The notes beneath the pieces were generated by a model. That model saw only the letters and a list, made by a program, of their open reading frames with translations, was not told where the DNA came from and did not search any database. A stretch of 64,000 nt of DNA, taken from positions 1 to 64,000 of the forward strand of contig NZ_JAJUWS010000017.1 in assembly GCF_021390475.1 (NCBI RefSeq), read 5' to 3'. The stretch comes from Streptomyces sp. ST2-7A (GTDB lineage: Bacteria; Actinomycetota; Actinomycetes; Streptomycetales; Streptomycetaceae). Shown piece after piece: positions 40,396 through 50,345 of this stretch (positions are counted from its first letter, which is position 1; the number at the start of each line of letters is the position of its first letter). A program made the translations under genes and the position numbers.

Positions 40396-42096
40396 ATGGA
40401 CGCTGACGCCATCGCTGAGGGCCGCCGACGGTGGCAGGCCCGGTACGACGCCGCACGCAAGCGGGACGCCGACTTCACCACGCTCTCCGGGGACCCGGTG
40501 GATCCGGTCTACGGCCCCCGCCCCGGCGACCGCTACGAGGGCTTCGAGCGCATCGGCTGGCCCGGTGAGTTCCCCTACACCCGCGGCCTGCACCCCACCG
40601 GCTACCGGGGCCGCACCTGGACCATCCGCCAGTTCGCCGGCTTCGGCAACGCCGAGCAGACCAACGAGCGGTACCGGATGATCCTGGAGGCCGGCGGCGG
40701 AGGCCTCTCGGTGGCCTTCGACATGCCCACCCTGATGGGCCGCGACTCCGACGACCCCCGATCGCTGGGCGAGGTGGGCCACTGCGGCGTCGCCATCGAC
40801 TCCGCCGCCGACATGGAGGTCCTCTTCCGGGACATCCCGCTGGGCGACGTCACCACCTCGATGACCATCAGCGGCCCCGCCGTCCCCGTCTTCTGCATGT
40901 ACCTGGTCGCCGCCGAGCGCCAGGGCGTGGACCCCGCCGTGCTCAACGGCACCCTGCAGACCGACATCTTCAAGGAGTACATCGCGCAGAAGGAGTGGCT
41001 GTTCGCCCCCGAGCCGCACCTGCGGCTGATCGGTGACCTGATGGAGCACTGCGCGGTCGGCATCCCCGCCTACAAGCCGCTCTCCGTCTCCGGCTACCAC
41101 ATCAGGGAAGCGGGCTCCACGGCCGCGCAGGAGCTGGCCTACACCCTCGCCGACGGCTTCGGCTACGTCGAACTCGGCCTGTCCCGGGGCCTGGACGTGG
41201 ACACCTTCGCCCCCGGCCTGTCCTTCTTCTTCGACGCGCACCTGGACTTCTTCGAGGAGATCGCCAAGTTCCGGGCCGCCCGCCGGATCTGGGCGCGATG
41301 GATGCGTGACGTGTACGGCGCGCGCACCGAGAAGGCGCAGTGGCTGCGCTTCCACACCCAGACCGCCGGTGTCTCGCTCACCGCCCAGCAGCCCTACAAC
41401 AACGTGGTGCGCACCGCCGTCGAGGCCCTGGCCGCCGTCCTGGGCGGTACCAACTCCCTGCACACCAACGCCCTGGACGAGACCCTGGCCCTGCCCAGCG
41501 AGCGCGCCGCCGAGATCGCGCTGCGCACCCAGCAGGTGCTCATGGAGGAGATCGGCGTCACCAACGTCGCCGACCCGCTCGGCGGCTCCTGGTACGTCGA
41601 GCAGCTCACCGACCGGATCGAGGCCGACGCGGAGAAGATCTTCGAGGAGATCACCGAACGCGGCCGGCGGGCCGTCCCGGAGGGCAACCACCCCATCGGC
41701 CCGATCACCTCCGGCCTGCTGCGCGGCATCGAGGACGGCTGGTTCACCGGCAACATCGCCGAGGCCGCCTTCAGCTACCAGCGGGCGCTGGAGAAGGGCG
41801 AGAAGAGGGTCGTCGGCGTCAACTGCCACACCGGCTCGGTCACCGGGGACCTGGAGATCCTGCGGGTCGGCCACGAGGTGGAACGCGACCAGGTGCGGGC
41901 CCTGGGCGAGCGCCGCGCCGCGCGGGACGACGCGGCGGTGCGGGCCGGGCTGGCGGCCATGGTCGAGGCGGCCCGTTCGGGGGCGAACATGATCGAGCCG
42001 ATGCTGGTGGCGGTCCGGGCCGAGGCCACCCTCGGGGAGATCTGCGACGCGCTGCGCGAGGAGTGGGGCACCTACACGGAACCGCCGGGCTTCTGA
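40396..42096 (+). CDS. icmA: Isobutyryl-CoA mutase large subunit IcmA
   Basis: Adenosylcobalamin-dependent carbon-skeleton rearrangement between isobutyryl-CoA and n-butyryl-CoA, the step that links valine breakdown with butyryl- and ethylmalonyl-CoA for polyketides. The product has 566 residues, the known IcmA length, and lacks the B12-binding domain, so it needs the small subunit IcmB, which is not in this window. The two residues that set substrate choice are F80 (in RQFAGF) and Q198 (in YIAQKEW). Methylmalonyl-CoA mutase has Tyr and Arg at these positions, and isobutyryl-CoA mutase has Phe and Gln. The CoA-binding and barrel motifs SVAFDMPTLMGRDSDDP, SGYHIREAGSTA and RFHTQTAGVSLTAQQPYNN are intact. 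Promoter and operator are described at 40361-40389. Confidence 0.96.
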   Translation: MDADAIAEGRRRWQARYDAARKRDADFTTLSGDPVDPVYGPRPGDRYEGFERIGWPGEFPYTRGLHPTGYRGRTWTIRQFAGFGNAEQTNERYRMILEAGGGGLSVAFDMPTLMGRDSDDPRSLGEVGHCGVAIDSAADMEVLFRDIPLGDVTTSMTISGPAVPVFCMYLVAAERQGVDPAVLNGTLQTDIFKEYIAQKEWLFAPEPHLRLIGDLMEHCAVGIPAYKPLSVSGYHIREAGSTAAQELAYTLADGFGYVELGLSRGLDVDTFAPGLSFFFDAHLDFFEEIAKFRAARRIWARWMRDVYGARTEKAQWLRFHTQTAGVSLTAQQPYNNVVRTAVEALAAVLGGTNSLHTNALDETLALPSERAAEIALRTQQVLMEEIGVTNVADPLGGSWYVEQLTDRIEADAEKIFEEITERGRRAVPEGNHPIGPITSGLLRGIEDGWFTGNIAEAAFSYQRALEKGEKRVVGVNCHTGSVTGDLEILRVGHEVERDQVRALGERRAARDDAAVRAGLAAMVEAARSGANMIEPMLVAVRAEATLGEICDALREEWGTYTEPPGF

Positions 42097-42139
42097 GGCG
42101 TCCGGCTCCGGGCCCCGAGAGGGTTGCCACCCGTGGAGA

Positions 42140-42170
42140 GGTGCCGGGGCGGTCCCCCGTGCCCGGCACC
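42140..42170 (+). terminator. icmA terminator
   Basis: A 9-bp stem, GGTGCCGGG (42140-42148) with CCCGGCACC (42162-42170), 13-base loop, about 45 bases after the stop. Confidence 0.6.
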
Positions 42171-42177
42171 CTTCCGT

Positions 42178-42212
42178 GCCCGGCGCCCGGCGCCCGGCGC
42201 CCGGCGCCCGGC
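42178..42212. repeat. Five tandem copies of GCCCGGC
   Basis: Five perfect 7-bp units in a row, directly after the icmA terminator. Probably slippage-derived. Confidence 0.85.
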
Positions 42213-42520
42213 GGTGCCGTGCCACCGCCCCGGTTCGGTGGTCGAACACCGTGGGTTCCCGGCGGGGTGACCCGTGCCGTGTCCGGTGCGTGGCCCGGGT
42301 ATCGGCGCGCGTGCCGGCGGGGCCCGGTCCGTGGTCGGGGCCGGGTTTTCCCGTCGGGCGGCCCGGTCGCCGACGGAGACGGCGCGGGGCCCGTGCGACG
42401 GGGCCCCGGAGGGCGCCGCCGCCCTCCGGGGCGGTGTTCCGGGAAGCGGCGTGCGCACCGTCGGGGCCCGGCACCCCGTCGCCGCCGGGCCGGTATCGGG
42501 GTTCCTCCGTGCGGCCGGGA

Positions 42521-43162
42521 TCAGCCCCGGCCGTACCGCGCCGGGCCGTCCGGGTCGGGCCCCGGGCCGGTGGGGCCGGGCGGGCCCGGCATACCACCGG
42601 ACCCACCGCCGGCGCCCCCGGGCGAGGACGGACCCGGTGGGAGCCGACGGGCGGCCTCGGGCCGGGTGGGCGCCAACTCGTCGAACTCCACCGCCAGTAC
42701 GTTCATCCCCCGCTCGGCCCCGGCCTCCCGCATCGCCTCCCACAGTCGCTCCTCCAACTCCACCCGCCGGTGCGGGACCTCCGCCGCGAGCATGGTGGCG
42801 ACCGCCGAGCGGATCTCCACGTCCAGCAGGTGCTCCAGGGCCCGCGGCCCGTCCGCCGCCGTGTACACGGCCCGCTCGGGGTCGCCCACCGTCCAGCGCA
42901 CCCGGCAGGCCACCGTCACCTGGTGTCGGTCCCCGGCGTGCGCGGTGCGCGGGGACAGGTTCAACGCTCGTTCCCCGAGGTCGAGCCGGGCACGGACGCG
43001 GTCGCGCAGCGGGACCAGCAGGTGGGTTCCGGCCGGCAGCGTGCGGTGGAGCGTGCCGGCGCGCTCCACCACCGCCACCTCGCCGGGCCGGACCCTCTTC
43101 ACGCCGGCGGCGAGCAACCCCGCCGCGATCGCCGCGATCACCCCGAACAGCAGCAGCACCAT
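42521..43162 (-). CDS. SPFH/band-7-like membrane protein
   Basis: A 213-residue stomatin-like protein: one N-terminal membrane helix (about 1-19) followed by a PHB domain (KRVRPGEVAVVERAGTL, GTHLLVPLRDRVRARLDLGE, VACRVRWTVGDPERAVYTA, LEHLLDVEIRSAVATMLAAEV, RGMNVLAVEFDEL). Full-length stomatins are longer; the usual C-terminal coiled coil is replaced by a Gly/Pro-rich tail. Such proteins organise membrane microdomains. ATG 43162 has AAGGGG 11 bases upstream, rather far. It is divergent from the thioredoxin-TPR gene. Confidence 0.82.
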   Translation of the reverse strand: MVLLLFGVIAAIAAGLLAAGVKRVRPGEVAVVERAGTLHRTLPAGTHLLVPLRDRVRARLDLGERALNLSPRTAHAGDRHQVTVACRVRWTVGDPERAVYTAADGPRALEHLLDVEIRSAVATMLAAEVPHRRVELEERLWEAMREAGAERGMNVLAVEFDELAPTRPEAARRLPPGPSSPGGAGGGSGGMPGPPGPTGPGPDPDGPARYGRG

Positions 43163-43726
43163 CGGTGCACGCACCCCTTCGTTTCGTTTCCGGTCGTGCC
43201 GGCCGTTCCCGTACCCCTCACCGGTCCCCGTCGTTCCTCCCCGGGCGGCACGCGGTCGATGCGGGAGGGGCGGTGGGTTCCGTCGGTGGGGAGACGTGAT
43301 CCGGACACGGGGCGGCCCGGCCGGGGCCGGGTCGGCCGGGCCGCCGAGGCGTCGGCGGCTCCCGGGAGCCGGCCCGATCACCGCCGGGTCCCCGGTGGTG
43401 GCCCGGCGCCGTGCGGTCCGACCCGTCACGCCGGCCCGGGCCGGGACATCCACCGTGACCGCCCGCTCCCCCGACCTCCGTCGGGACGGCGCGTACGGTG
43501 CGGTGGGATCGCCGGGGACCGCCCGGGACGACCCCCGGCGGTCCGTTGAGGGGTCCTCGGAAGGGTGTGCGCCGCGCGGCCCCGCCGGGACGAGAGCCCC
43601 GACCCGGTGCGGTTTCGACCACGGAGAGTGGTGCGCGGGAGTCGTGCTGCCATTTCGCGGGGACCCGCCGCCGGATGTCACCGGTGCGCGTACCCGATCG
43701 GTCGGCGGAGGGGGGAGACTGTTCCC
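43163..43726. other. Divergent intergenic region of 564 bp with a strong hairpin
   Basis: Between divergent genes. It holds the hairpin at 43311-43345 and presumably both promoters; near the plus-strand gene only a GGAGGGGGGAGA ribosome binding region is clear. No gene supported. Confidence 0.5.
43311..43345. other. 12-bp hairpin in a divergent region
   Basis: GGCGGCCCGGCC (43311-43322) and GGCCGGGCCGCC (43334-43345), loop of 11. No annotated gene ends towards it, so it is not an obvious terminator. Confidence 0.6.
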
Positions 43727-44707
43727 ATGCAGCCACGCAACATGCCGATGAGCGGTGCCGTCGATCTCTCCGCAGTCAAGGCGGCGGCCGAGGCCAAGCA
43801 GAAGGCCGAGGAGGCTCGCGCCCGGCGCGCGACCGAAGCGACGGGGGACGGGGAGGGAACCCCCGCGGCCGGAGCCGTTTCCCTCGTGTTCGACGTCGAC
43901 GAGGCGGACTTCGAGCGGGAGGTGCTGCAGCGCAGCGCCGAGGTGCCCGTGGTCATCGACTTCTGGGCCGACTGGTGCCAGCCGTGCAAGCAGCTGAGCC
44001 CGGTCCTGGAGAACCTGGCCCGGGAGTACGCCGGCCGCTTCCTGTTGGCCAAGATCGACGTCGACCGCAACCAGATGCTGTTCCAGCAGTTCGGCGTCCA
44101 GGGCATCCCCGCGGTCTTCGCGGTGGTCGCCGGACAGGCACTGCCGCTGTTCCAGGGGGCCGCTCCCGAGGCGCAGATCCGGCAGGTGCTGGACCAGCTC
44201 ATCCTCGCCGCCGAGCAGCGCTTCGGGATCACCGGCGCGCCGGTGGATCCCGCCGCCGTGCCGGAGCCGACGGCGGTGCCCGAGCCGCCCTCGGACCCCG
44301 CCCTCGCCGCCGCGCACGACGCGCTGGACTCCGGTGACCTCGCCGGTGCCGTCCGCGCCTACCGGAATGTCCTGTCCGACGATCCGACCAACACCGAGGC
44401 CCGGTTGGGGCTGGGTCAGGCCGAACTCCTCAATCGCCTCCAGGAGTTGGGTGACGGCAGGGAGGCCCGCAAGAAGGCGGCGGACGACCCGACGGACGTG
44501 CGGGCCCAGTTGGCGGTCGCGGATCTGGACCTGGCCGGTGGCCATGTCGAGGACGCCTTCGCCCGGTTGGTGGACACCGTCCGGCGGTCGGTCGGTGAGG
44601 ACCGGAACGTCGCCCGGGTGCGACTGCTGGAACTCTTCGAGGTGGTCGGCTCCGAGGATCCGAGGGTGCTCTCGGCGCGGGGCGCGCTCAGCCGCGTCCT
44701 CTTCTGA
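43727..44707 (+). CDS. Thioredoxin-TPR protein (CnoX/YbbN-like)
   Basis: A 326-residue protein made of an N-terminal charged helix (about 10-45), a thioredoxin domain (about 52-160) and a C-terminal TPR part (about 190-326). The active site is WADWCQPCKQ with C84 and C87, so unlike E. coli YbbN/CnoX both Cys are kept. The cis-Pro loop GIPAVFAV is present. Related proteins act as holdases that pass clients to GroEL/DnaK under oxidative stress. The ATG at 43727 is preceded by GGGGGAGA 8 bases away. A strong terminator follows. Confidence 0.92.
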   Translation: MQPRNMPMSGAVDLSAVKAAAEAKQKAEEARARRATEATGDGEGTPAAGAVSLVFDVDEADFEREVLQRSAEVPVVIDFWADWCQPCKQLSPVLENLAREYAGRFLLAKIDVDRNQMLFQQFGVQGIPAVFAVVAGQALPLFQGAAPEAQIRQVLDQLILAAEQRFGITGAPVDPAAVPEPTAVPEPPSDPALAAAHDALDSGDLAGAVRAYRNVLSDDPTNTEARLGLGQAELLNRLQELGDGREARKKAADDPTDVRAQLAVADLDLAGGHVEDAFARLVDTVRRSVGEDRNVARVRLLELFEVVGSEDPRVLSARGALSRVLF

Positions 44708-44762
44708 GAAAGCGCCGGGCCACCGACCCGACGCGTCGTCATCCCGGGATCCCGACACCACC

Positions 44763-44799
44763 ACGCCCCGGCCCGCCGACTCCCGGCGGGTCGGGGCGT
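44763..44799 (+). terminator. Terminator after thioredoxin-TPR gene
   Basis: A 16-bp stem (44763-44778 with 44784-44799) with one G-U pair and a 5-base loop, followed by a short T-containing stretch. Confidence 0.85.
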
Positions 44800-45272
44800 C
44801 GTGTTTCGGCGCACCCGTCCCGTCCGGCCCGGGGGAACCGCTCGACACATCCCGACCACCCGCCCCGGGGGTGCTTTCGACGGTCGTGCTTCGCCGAAAC
44901 CCGGTAATCGCGACCGCCGTGGCTTTCCGTGTCCGTCCGCTTGGATCACCGGCGCGTTTCATGCGTATTCCAGTGGGCGAGCTCGAAAGTCGAATCGCCG
45001 TTCCGATGGCTCTCCGTGATCGATGAGGAGGGGGATCCGCTCCTGCCGGGGCCTTGTCCTACTCGTCGGTAGTCGATGTCTTGTGCCCTCTCGTGTTCTG
45101 CGCCACCATCGGCGCACAGCCGGGCGGGGGCCACGCACCGGCCTCGGCCGGGGGCGCTTCCCCGGTCGGCGGACCTCTCCCCGGGGCGTGCCCGCGCACG
45201 ACGGCGCCCCGCCCGGGGCCCGTCCCGACGAGGGGGAGGGATGACCCGGCGCGGGGCGCCGTTCGAGGGGCC

Positions 45273-45295
45273 GGGCCGGTCGCGGTGTCCGGCCC
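45273..45295 (-). terminator. pyk terminator
   Basis: GGGCCGG (45273-45279) and CCGGCCC (45289-45295) with a 9-base loop, 7 bases beyond the pyk stop on the minus strand. Confidence 0.5.
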
Positions 45296-45302
45296 GTGGG
45301 GC

Positions 45303-46727
45303 TCAGCTGTCGCGGCCCAGGTGCAGCACCCGCACCATGTTGGTGGTGCCGGCGACGCCGGGCGGGGAGCCCGCCGTCATGATCATGACCTCGTCCTCGT
45401 GGAAGCGGTTGAGCTTCAGCAGTTCGGAGTCCACGGTCCGCACCATCTCGTCGGTGTGGGCGGCGTGCGGCACGACGAAGGTCTCCACGCCCCAGCTGAG
45501 GGTCAGCTGGTTGCGGGTGGCCTCCTCGGTGGTGAAGGCGAGGATCGGCTGGCTCGCCCGGTAGCGGGAGAGCCGGCGGGCGGTGTCACCGGAGTGGGTG
45601 AAGGCGACCAGGGCCGTGGCGGCGAGGAAGTCGGCCATTTCGCAGGCGGCACGGGCCACCGAACCGCCCTGGGTGCGGGGCTTCTTGCCCGGTACCAGCG
45701 GCTGCAGGCCCCGGGAGATCAGCTCCGCCTCCGCGGCGACCACGATCTTCGACATGGTGCGCACGGTCTCGATCGGGTACTGCCCGACCGAGGACTCGGC
45801 GGAGAGCATGACCGCGTCGGCGCCGTCCAGGATGGCGTTGGCCACGTCGGAGGCCTCGGCGCGGGTGGGCCGCGAGTTGGTGATCATCGACTCCATCATC
45901 TGGGTGGCGACGATCACCGGCTTGGCGTTGCGGCGGCACATCTCGATCAGCCGCTTCTGCACCATCGGCACCCGCTCCAGCGGGTACTCCACGGCGAGGT
46001 CGCCGCGCGCCACCATGACGCCGTCGAAGGCGAGGACGATCTCCTCCATGTTGTCGACGGCCTGCGGCTTCTCCACCTTCGCGATCACCGGGACACGCCG
46101 GCCGACCCGGTCCATCACGGCGTGCACGTCCCGCACGTCGTCGGCGTTGCGCACGAAGGAGAGCGCGACCATGTCGCAGCCCATCCGCAGGGCGAACTCC
46201 AGGTCCTCGACGTCCTTCCCGGACAGCGCGGGGACGTTGACCGCCACGCCCGGCAGGTTGATCCCCTTGTGGTCGGAGATCACCCCGCCCTCGATGACGA
46301 TGGTGTGCACCCGGGGGCCCTCGACCTCGGTGACCTGGAGGGCGACGTTGCCGTCGTTGATGAGGATGCTCTCACCCTTGGTGACGTCACCGGGCAGTCC
46401 CTTGTAGGTGGTGCCGCAGATCGTCCGGTCGCCGGGGACGTCCTCGGTGGTGATGGTGAACTGGTCGCCGCGCACCAGCTCGACCGGGCCCTCGGCGAAG
46501 GTCTCCAGCCGGATCTTCGGTCCCTGGAGGTCGGCCAGCACGCCGACGGCCCGTCCGCTCTCCTCGCTCGCCTTGCGCAGGCGGTGGTACCGGTCCTCGT
46601 GTTCGGGGTGGCTGCCGTGGCTCATGTTGAAGCGGGCCACGTTCATGCCGGCCTCGATCAGGTTCTTCAGCTGATCGAAGGAGTCCACGGCGGGGCCCAG
46701 GGTGCAGACGATCTTGGAACGGCGCAT
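45303..46727 (-). CDS. pyk: Pyruvate kinase
   Basis: Final ATP-forming step of glycolysis (PEP to pyruvate). The 474-residue product has the full type II fold: RRSKIVCTLGPA start, NVARFNMSHGSH (substrate loop), LADLQGPKIRLE, the lid domain, KGINLPGVAVNVPALSGKD, ARGDLAVEYPLERV, QMMESMI and the C-terminal allosteric domain with MTAGSPPGVAGTTN. It starts at ATG 46727, 7 bases after a TAGGAT -10 box and without ribosome binding site, suggesting a leaderless mRNA. It is in line with pta and ackA but separately promoted. Confidence 0.97.
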   Translation of the reverse strand: MRRSKIVCTLGPAVDSFDQLKNLIEAGMNVARFNMSHGSHPEHEDRYHRLRKASEESGRAVGVLADLQGPKIRLETFAEGPVELVRGDQFTITTEDVPGDRTICGTTYKGLPGDVTKGESILINDGNVALQVTEVEGPRVHTIVIEGGVISDHKGINLPGVAVNVPALSGKDVEDLEFALRMGCDMVALSFVRNADDVRDVHAVMDRVGRRVPVIAKVEKPQAVDNMEEIVLAFDGVMVARGDLAVEYPLERVPMVQKRLIEMCRRNAKPVIVATQMMESMITNSRPTRAEASDVANAILDGADAVMLSAESSVGQYPIETVRTMSKIVVAAEAELISRGLQPLVPGKKPRTQGGSVARAACEMADFLAATALVAFTHSGDTARRLSRYRASQPILAFTTEEATRNQLTLSWGVETFVVPHAAHTDEMVRTVDSELLKLNRFHEDEVMIMTAGSPPGVAGTTNMVRVLHLGRDS

Positions 46728-46734
46728 GGAAACG

Positions 46735-46740
46735 ATCCTA
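46735..46740 (-). promoter_or_regulatory. -10 box for leaderless pyk mRNA
   Basis: TAGGAT on the minus strand, 7 bases before the pyk ATG, in a short low-GC patch. Confidence 0.55.
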
Positions 46741-46810
46741 TCGTTTGTTCAGCCGGAGAATAATCCTGGCGGGTGGGAACGGGCGCGGGGCGGGCGACGG
46801 CCACGCTTCC

Positions 46811-46828
46811 GGCGGCCCGGGGGCCGCC
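46811..46828 (-). terminator. ackA terminator
   Basis: GGCGGCC (46811-46817) and GGCCGCC (46822-46828) with a 4-base loop, 60 bases after the ackA stop. Confidence 0.5.
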
Positions 46829-46888
46829 CCGGGGCGGGGCCCCGACGGGCCGGGACGGCGGCCGGACCACCGGGCGCCCCGGGATCGG

Positions 46889-48100
<1,212 letters not shown>

Positions 48101-48197
48101 CGTGTTCCTCTTTCTTCGATGGATGGGCACCGTCTGTGGGCGGGCGCCGTCGGGGAGGGGCGCGGTCGGGGCCGGCCGCCCCCGACCGCGCCCGGGG

Positions 48198-50345
48198 TCA
48201 GTCGGTGTCGGCGGCGGGGCCGGCCCCCGGGCGCCGGCTCAGGGCCTGCGCCTGGATCGCGGTGATCGCCACCGTGGTGACGATGTCCTGCACCAGTGCC
48301 CCGCGCGACAGGTCGTTCACCGGCTTGCGCAGCCCTTGGAGCACCGGCCCGACCGCCACCGCTCCGGCCGACCGTTGCACCGCCTTGTAGGTGTTGTTGC
48401 CGGTGTTCAGGTCCGGGAAGATCAGCACCGTCGCCTTCCCGGCCACCTCGGACTCCGGCAGCTTGGTCGCCGCCACGGACGGCTCGACCGCCGCGTCGTA
48501 CTGGATGGGCCCTTCGACCGGCAGGTCCGGCCGGCGCTCGCGGACCAGTTCGGTGGCGGAGCGCACCTTGTCCACATCCGCGCCCGAGCCGGAGGTGCCG
48601 GTGGAGTAGGAGAGCATCGCGATCCTCGGCTCCACCCCGAACCGGGCGGCGGTGTCGGCGGACTGGATGGCGATGTCGGCCAGCTGCTCGGCGTCGGGAT
48701 CCGGGATCACCGCGCAGTCGCCGTAGACCAGCACCCGGTCGGCCAGACACATGAAGAACACCGAGGAGACGTTGGAGGCGTCCGGGACGGTGCGGATCAC
48801 CTCGAAGGCCGGGCGGATGGTGGCGGCGGTGGAGTGGGTGGCGCCGGACACCATGCCGTCGGCCAGGCCCTCGCGGACCATCAGGGTGCCGAAGTAGGAG
48901 ACCTCCGCGACCACGTCGTACGCCAACTCCGGGGTGACGCCCCGGTGCGCCCGCAGCCCCGCGTACAGCTCGGCGAACCGCTCGCGCAGCGGGGAGGTCT
49001 GGGGATCCACCACCCGGGCGTGCGCGCCGGACCCCTCGGGAACCTCGTCGGCGGCCAACAACGGGAGGGTCAGGCCCAGTTCACCCGCCCGACGGCGCAC
49101 GGCGGTCTCGTCGCCGAGCAGCGTCAGATCGCACACCCGCCGCCGCAGCAGTACCTCGGCCGCCCGCAGCACCCGCTCGTCGGTACTCTCCGGGAGCACC
49201 ACGTGTCGGCGGTCCGAGCGGGCCCGCTCGATCAGCTCGTGCTCGAACATCATCGGGGTGACCCGGCCGTTGCGGGCCACCGAGAGCCGCTCGGTGAGCT
49301 GGTCGGTGTCCACCCGGGTCTCGAACAGGCCGAGCGCGATCTCCGCCTTGCGCGGGGTGCCGGCGGTCAACTTGCCCTCCAGGCCGAAGAGCTCCTGCGC
49401 GGTGGGGAAGGAACCACCCGGCACCGACAGCACGGGCGTGCCGGGAGCCAGCCGGTCGGCCAGGGTCAGGGTCTCCCCGCCGGGCTTCTCGCCCAGGGTC
49501 AGCAGGATGCCCGCGATCGGTGGTGAGCCGGCGGAGTGCGCGGCCAGCGCGCCGACCACCAGATCGGCCCGGTCGCCGGGGGTCACGACCATGCAACCCT
49601 CGGTCAGCGCGTTGAGGAAGGTCGGCAGCATCGCGCCGCCGAAGACGAAGTTCCGCACGTCCCGGGCCAGGCCGTTGTGGTCGCCCAGCAGCACCACGGC
49701 GTCCAGGGCCTCGGCGATCTGCGCCACCGTCGGAGCCGACAGCGCCGGATCCTCGGGTAGTACGTAAACCGGCTCCGGTAGGTGACGTCCCAGCTCACGG
49801 GCGGCCGCGCGGGCGTGCGAGTCACGCACCCGGTTGGCGATGGTGGCGATCACCTGGCAGCCCAGCGAGGTGTAGGCGTGATGGGCGTTGCGCACCTCGG
49901 CGACGACCGCCTCGGCGTCCCGGTCCAGCCCCGCCACGACCGGCAGGACCACGGCGCCGAACTCGTTGGCCAGCCGGGCGTTGAGCGCCAGCTCGGCCGG
50001 CAGTCCGGTGTCGGCGAAGTCGGTGCCCAGGATCACGACCGCCTCGTGTTCCTCGGCCACGGCGTGGTAGCGGTCCACCAGGCGGGAGACCAGCTCGTCG
50101 GTGCCCAGTTCGGCCTGCAGCGAGGCGGCGGCGGCGTAGGTGGTGCCGACCATGGAGGCGATGGGTTGCACCAGCCGGTAACGGGAGCGCAGCAGGTCCA
50201 GCACGGGATCGGAGCCGCCGTGGCCGAGTGGTCTGAAGACCCCGACCCGGTCGACCCGCCGGGTCAGCAGCTCCATCACCCCCAGCTCGATCACCTGCCG
50301 GCCGTCCCCTCGGCCGATGCCGGTCACGTACACGCTGCGCGCCAC
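48198..50345 (-). CDS. pta: Phosphate acetyltransferase, long form
   Basis: Interconverts acetyl-CoA and acetyl phosphate. The 715-residue product is the three-part form: an N-terminal nucleotide-binding-like domain whose P-loop is degenerate (GIGRGDGRQ instead of GxxxxGKT), a DRTGG-type middle region, and the C-terminal catalytic domain (about 385-710) with RVLRAAEVLLRR, VSGATHSTAATIRPA, MLSYSTGTSG and FPDLNTGNNTYKAVQRSA. Start is GTG 50345 with GCGAGGA 6-7 bases upstream. It is divergent from pfkA. The degenerate P-loop is also what I remember of Streptomyces Pta. Confidence 0.96.
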   Translation of the reverse strand: MARSVYVTGIGRGDGRQVIELGVMELLTRRVDRVGVFRPLGHGGSDPVLDLLRSRYRLVQPIASMVGTTYAAAASLQAELGTDELVSRLVDRYHAVAEEHEAVVILGTDFADTGLPAELALNARLANEFGAVVLPVVAGLDRDAEAVVAEVRNAHHAYTSLGCQVIATIANRVRDSHARAAARELGRHLPEPVYVLPEDPALSAPTVAQIAEALDAVVLLGDHNGLARDVRNFVFGGAMLPTFLNALTEGCMVVTPGDRADLVVGALAAHSAGSPPIAGILLTLGEKPGGETLTLADRLAPGTPVLSVPGGSFPTAQELFGLEGKLTAGTPRKAEIALGLFETRVDTDQLTERLSVARNGRVTPMMFEHELIERARSDRRHVVLPESTDERVLRAAEVLLRRRVCDLTLLGDETAVRRRAGELGLTLPLLAADEVPEGSGAHARVVDPQTSPLRERFAELYAGLRAHRGVTPELAYDVVAEVSYFGTLMVREGLADGMVSGATHSTAATIRPAFEVIRTVPDASNVSSVFFMCLADRVLVYGDCAVIPDPDAEQLADIAIQSADTAARFGVEPRIAMLSYSTGTSGSGADVDKVRSATELVRERRPDLPVEGPIQYDAAVEPSVAATKLPESEVAGKATVLIFPDLNTGNNTYKAVQRSAGAVAVGPVLQGLRKPVNDLSRGALVQDIVTTVAITAIQAQALSRRPGAGPAADTD

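Larger units (their letters stand above)
42097..42520. other. Intergenic, convergent region
   Basis: Between icmA and the SPFH gene. Contains the terminator at 42140-42170 and the 7-bp tandem repeat at 42178-42212. Open frames here are GC artefacts. Confidence 0.6.
44708..45302. other. Intergenic region of 595 bp
   Basis: After the terminator at 44763-44799 comes a stretch of lower GC (about 44880-45110), then a GC-rich part ending at the pyk terminator. Short open frames on both strands lack ribosome binding sites and codon bias. The low-GC patch could be a decayed gene or transferred remnant. Confidence 0.5.

Noticed and set aside
44880..45110. Low-GC patch as a small foreign gene
   Set aside because: Short frames on both strands lack start signals and codon bias; only the composition is unusual.
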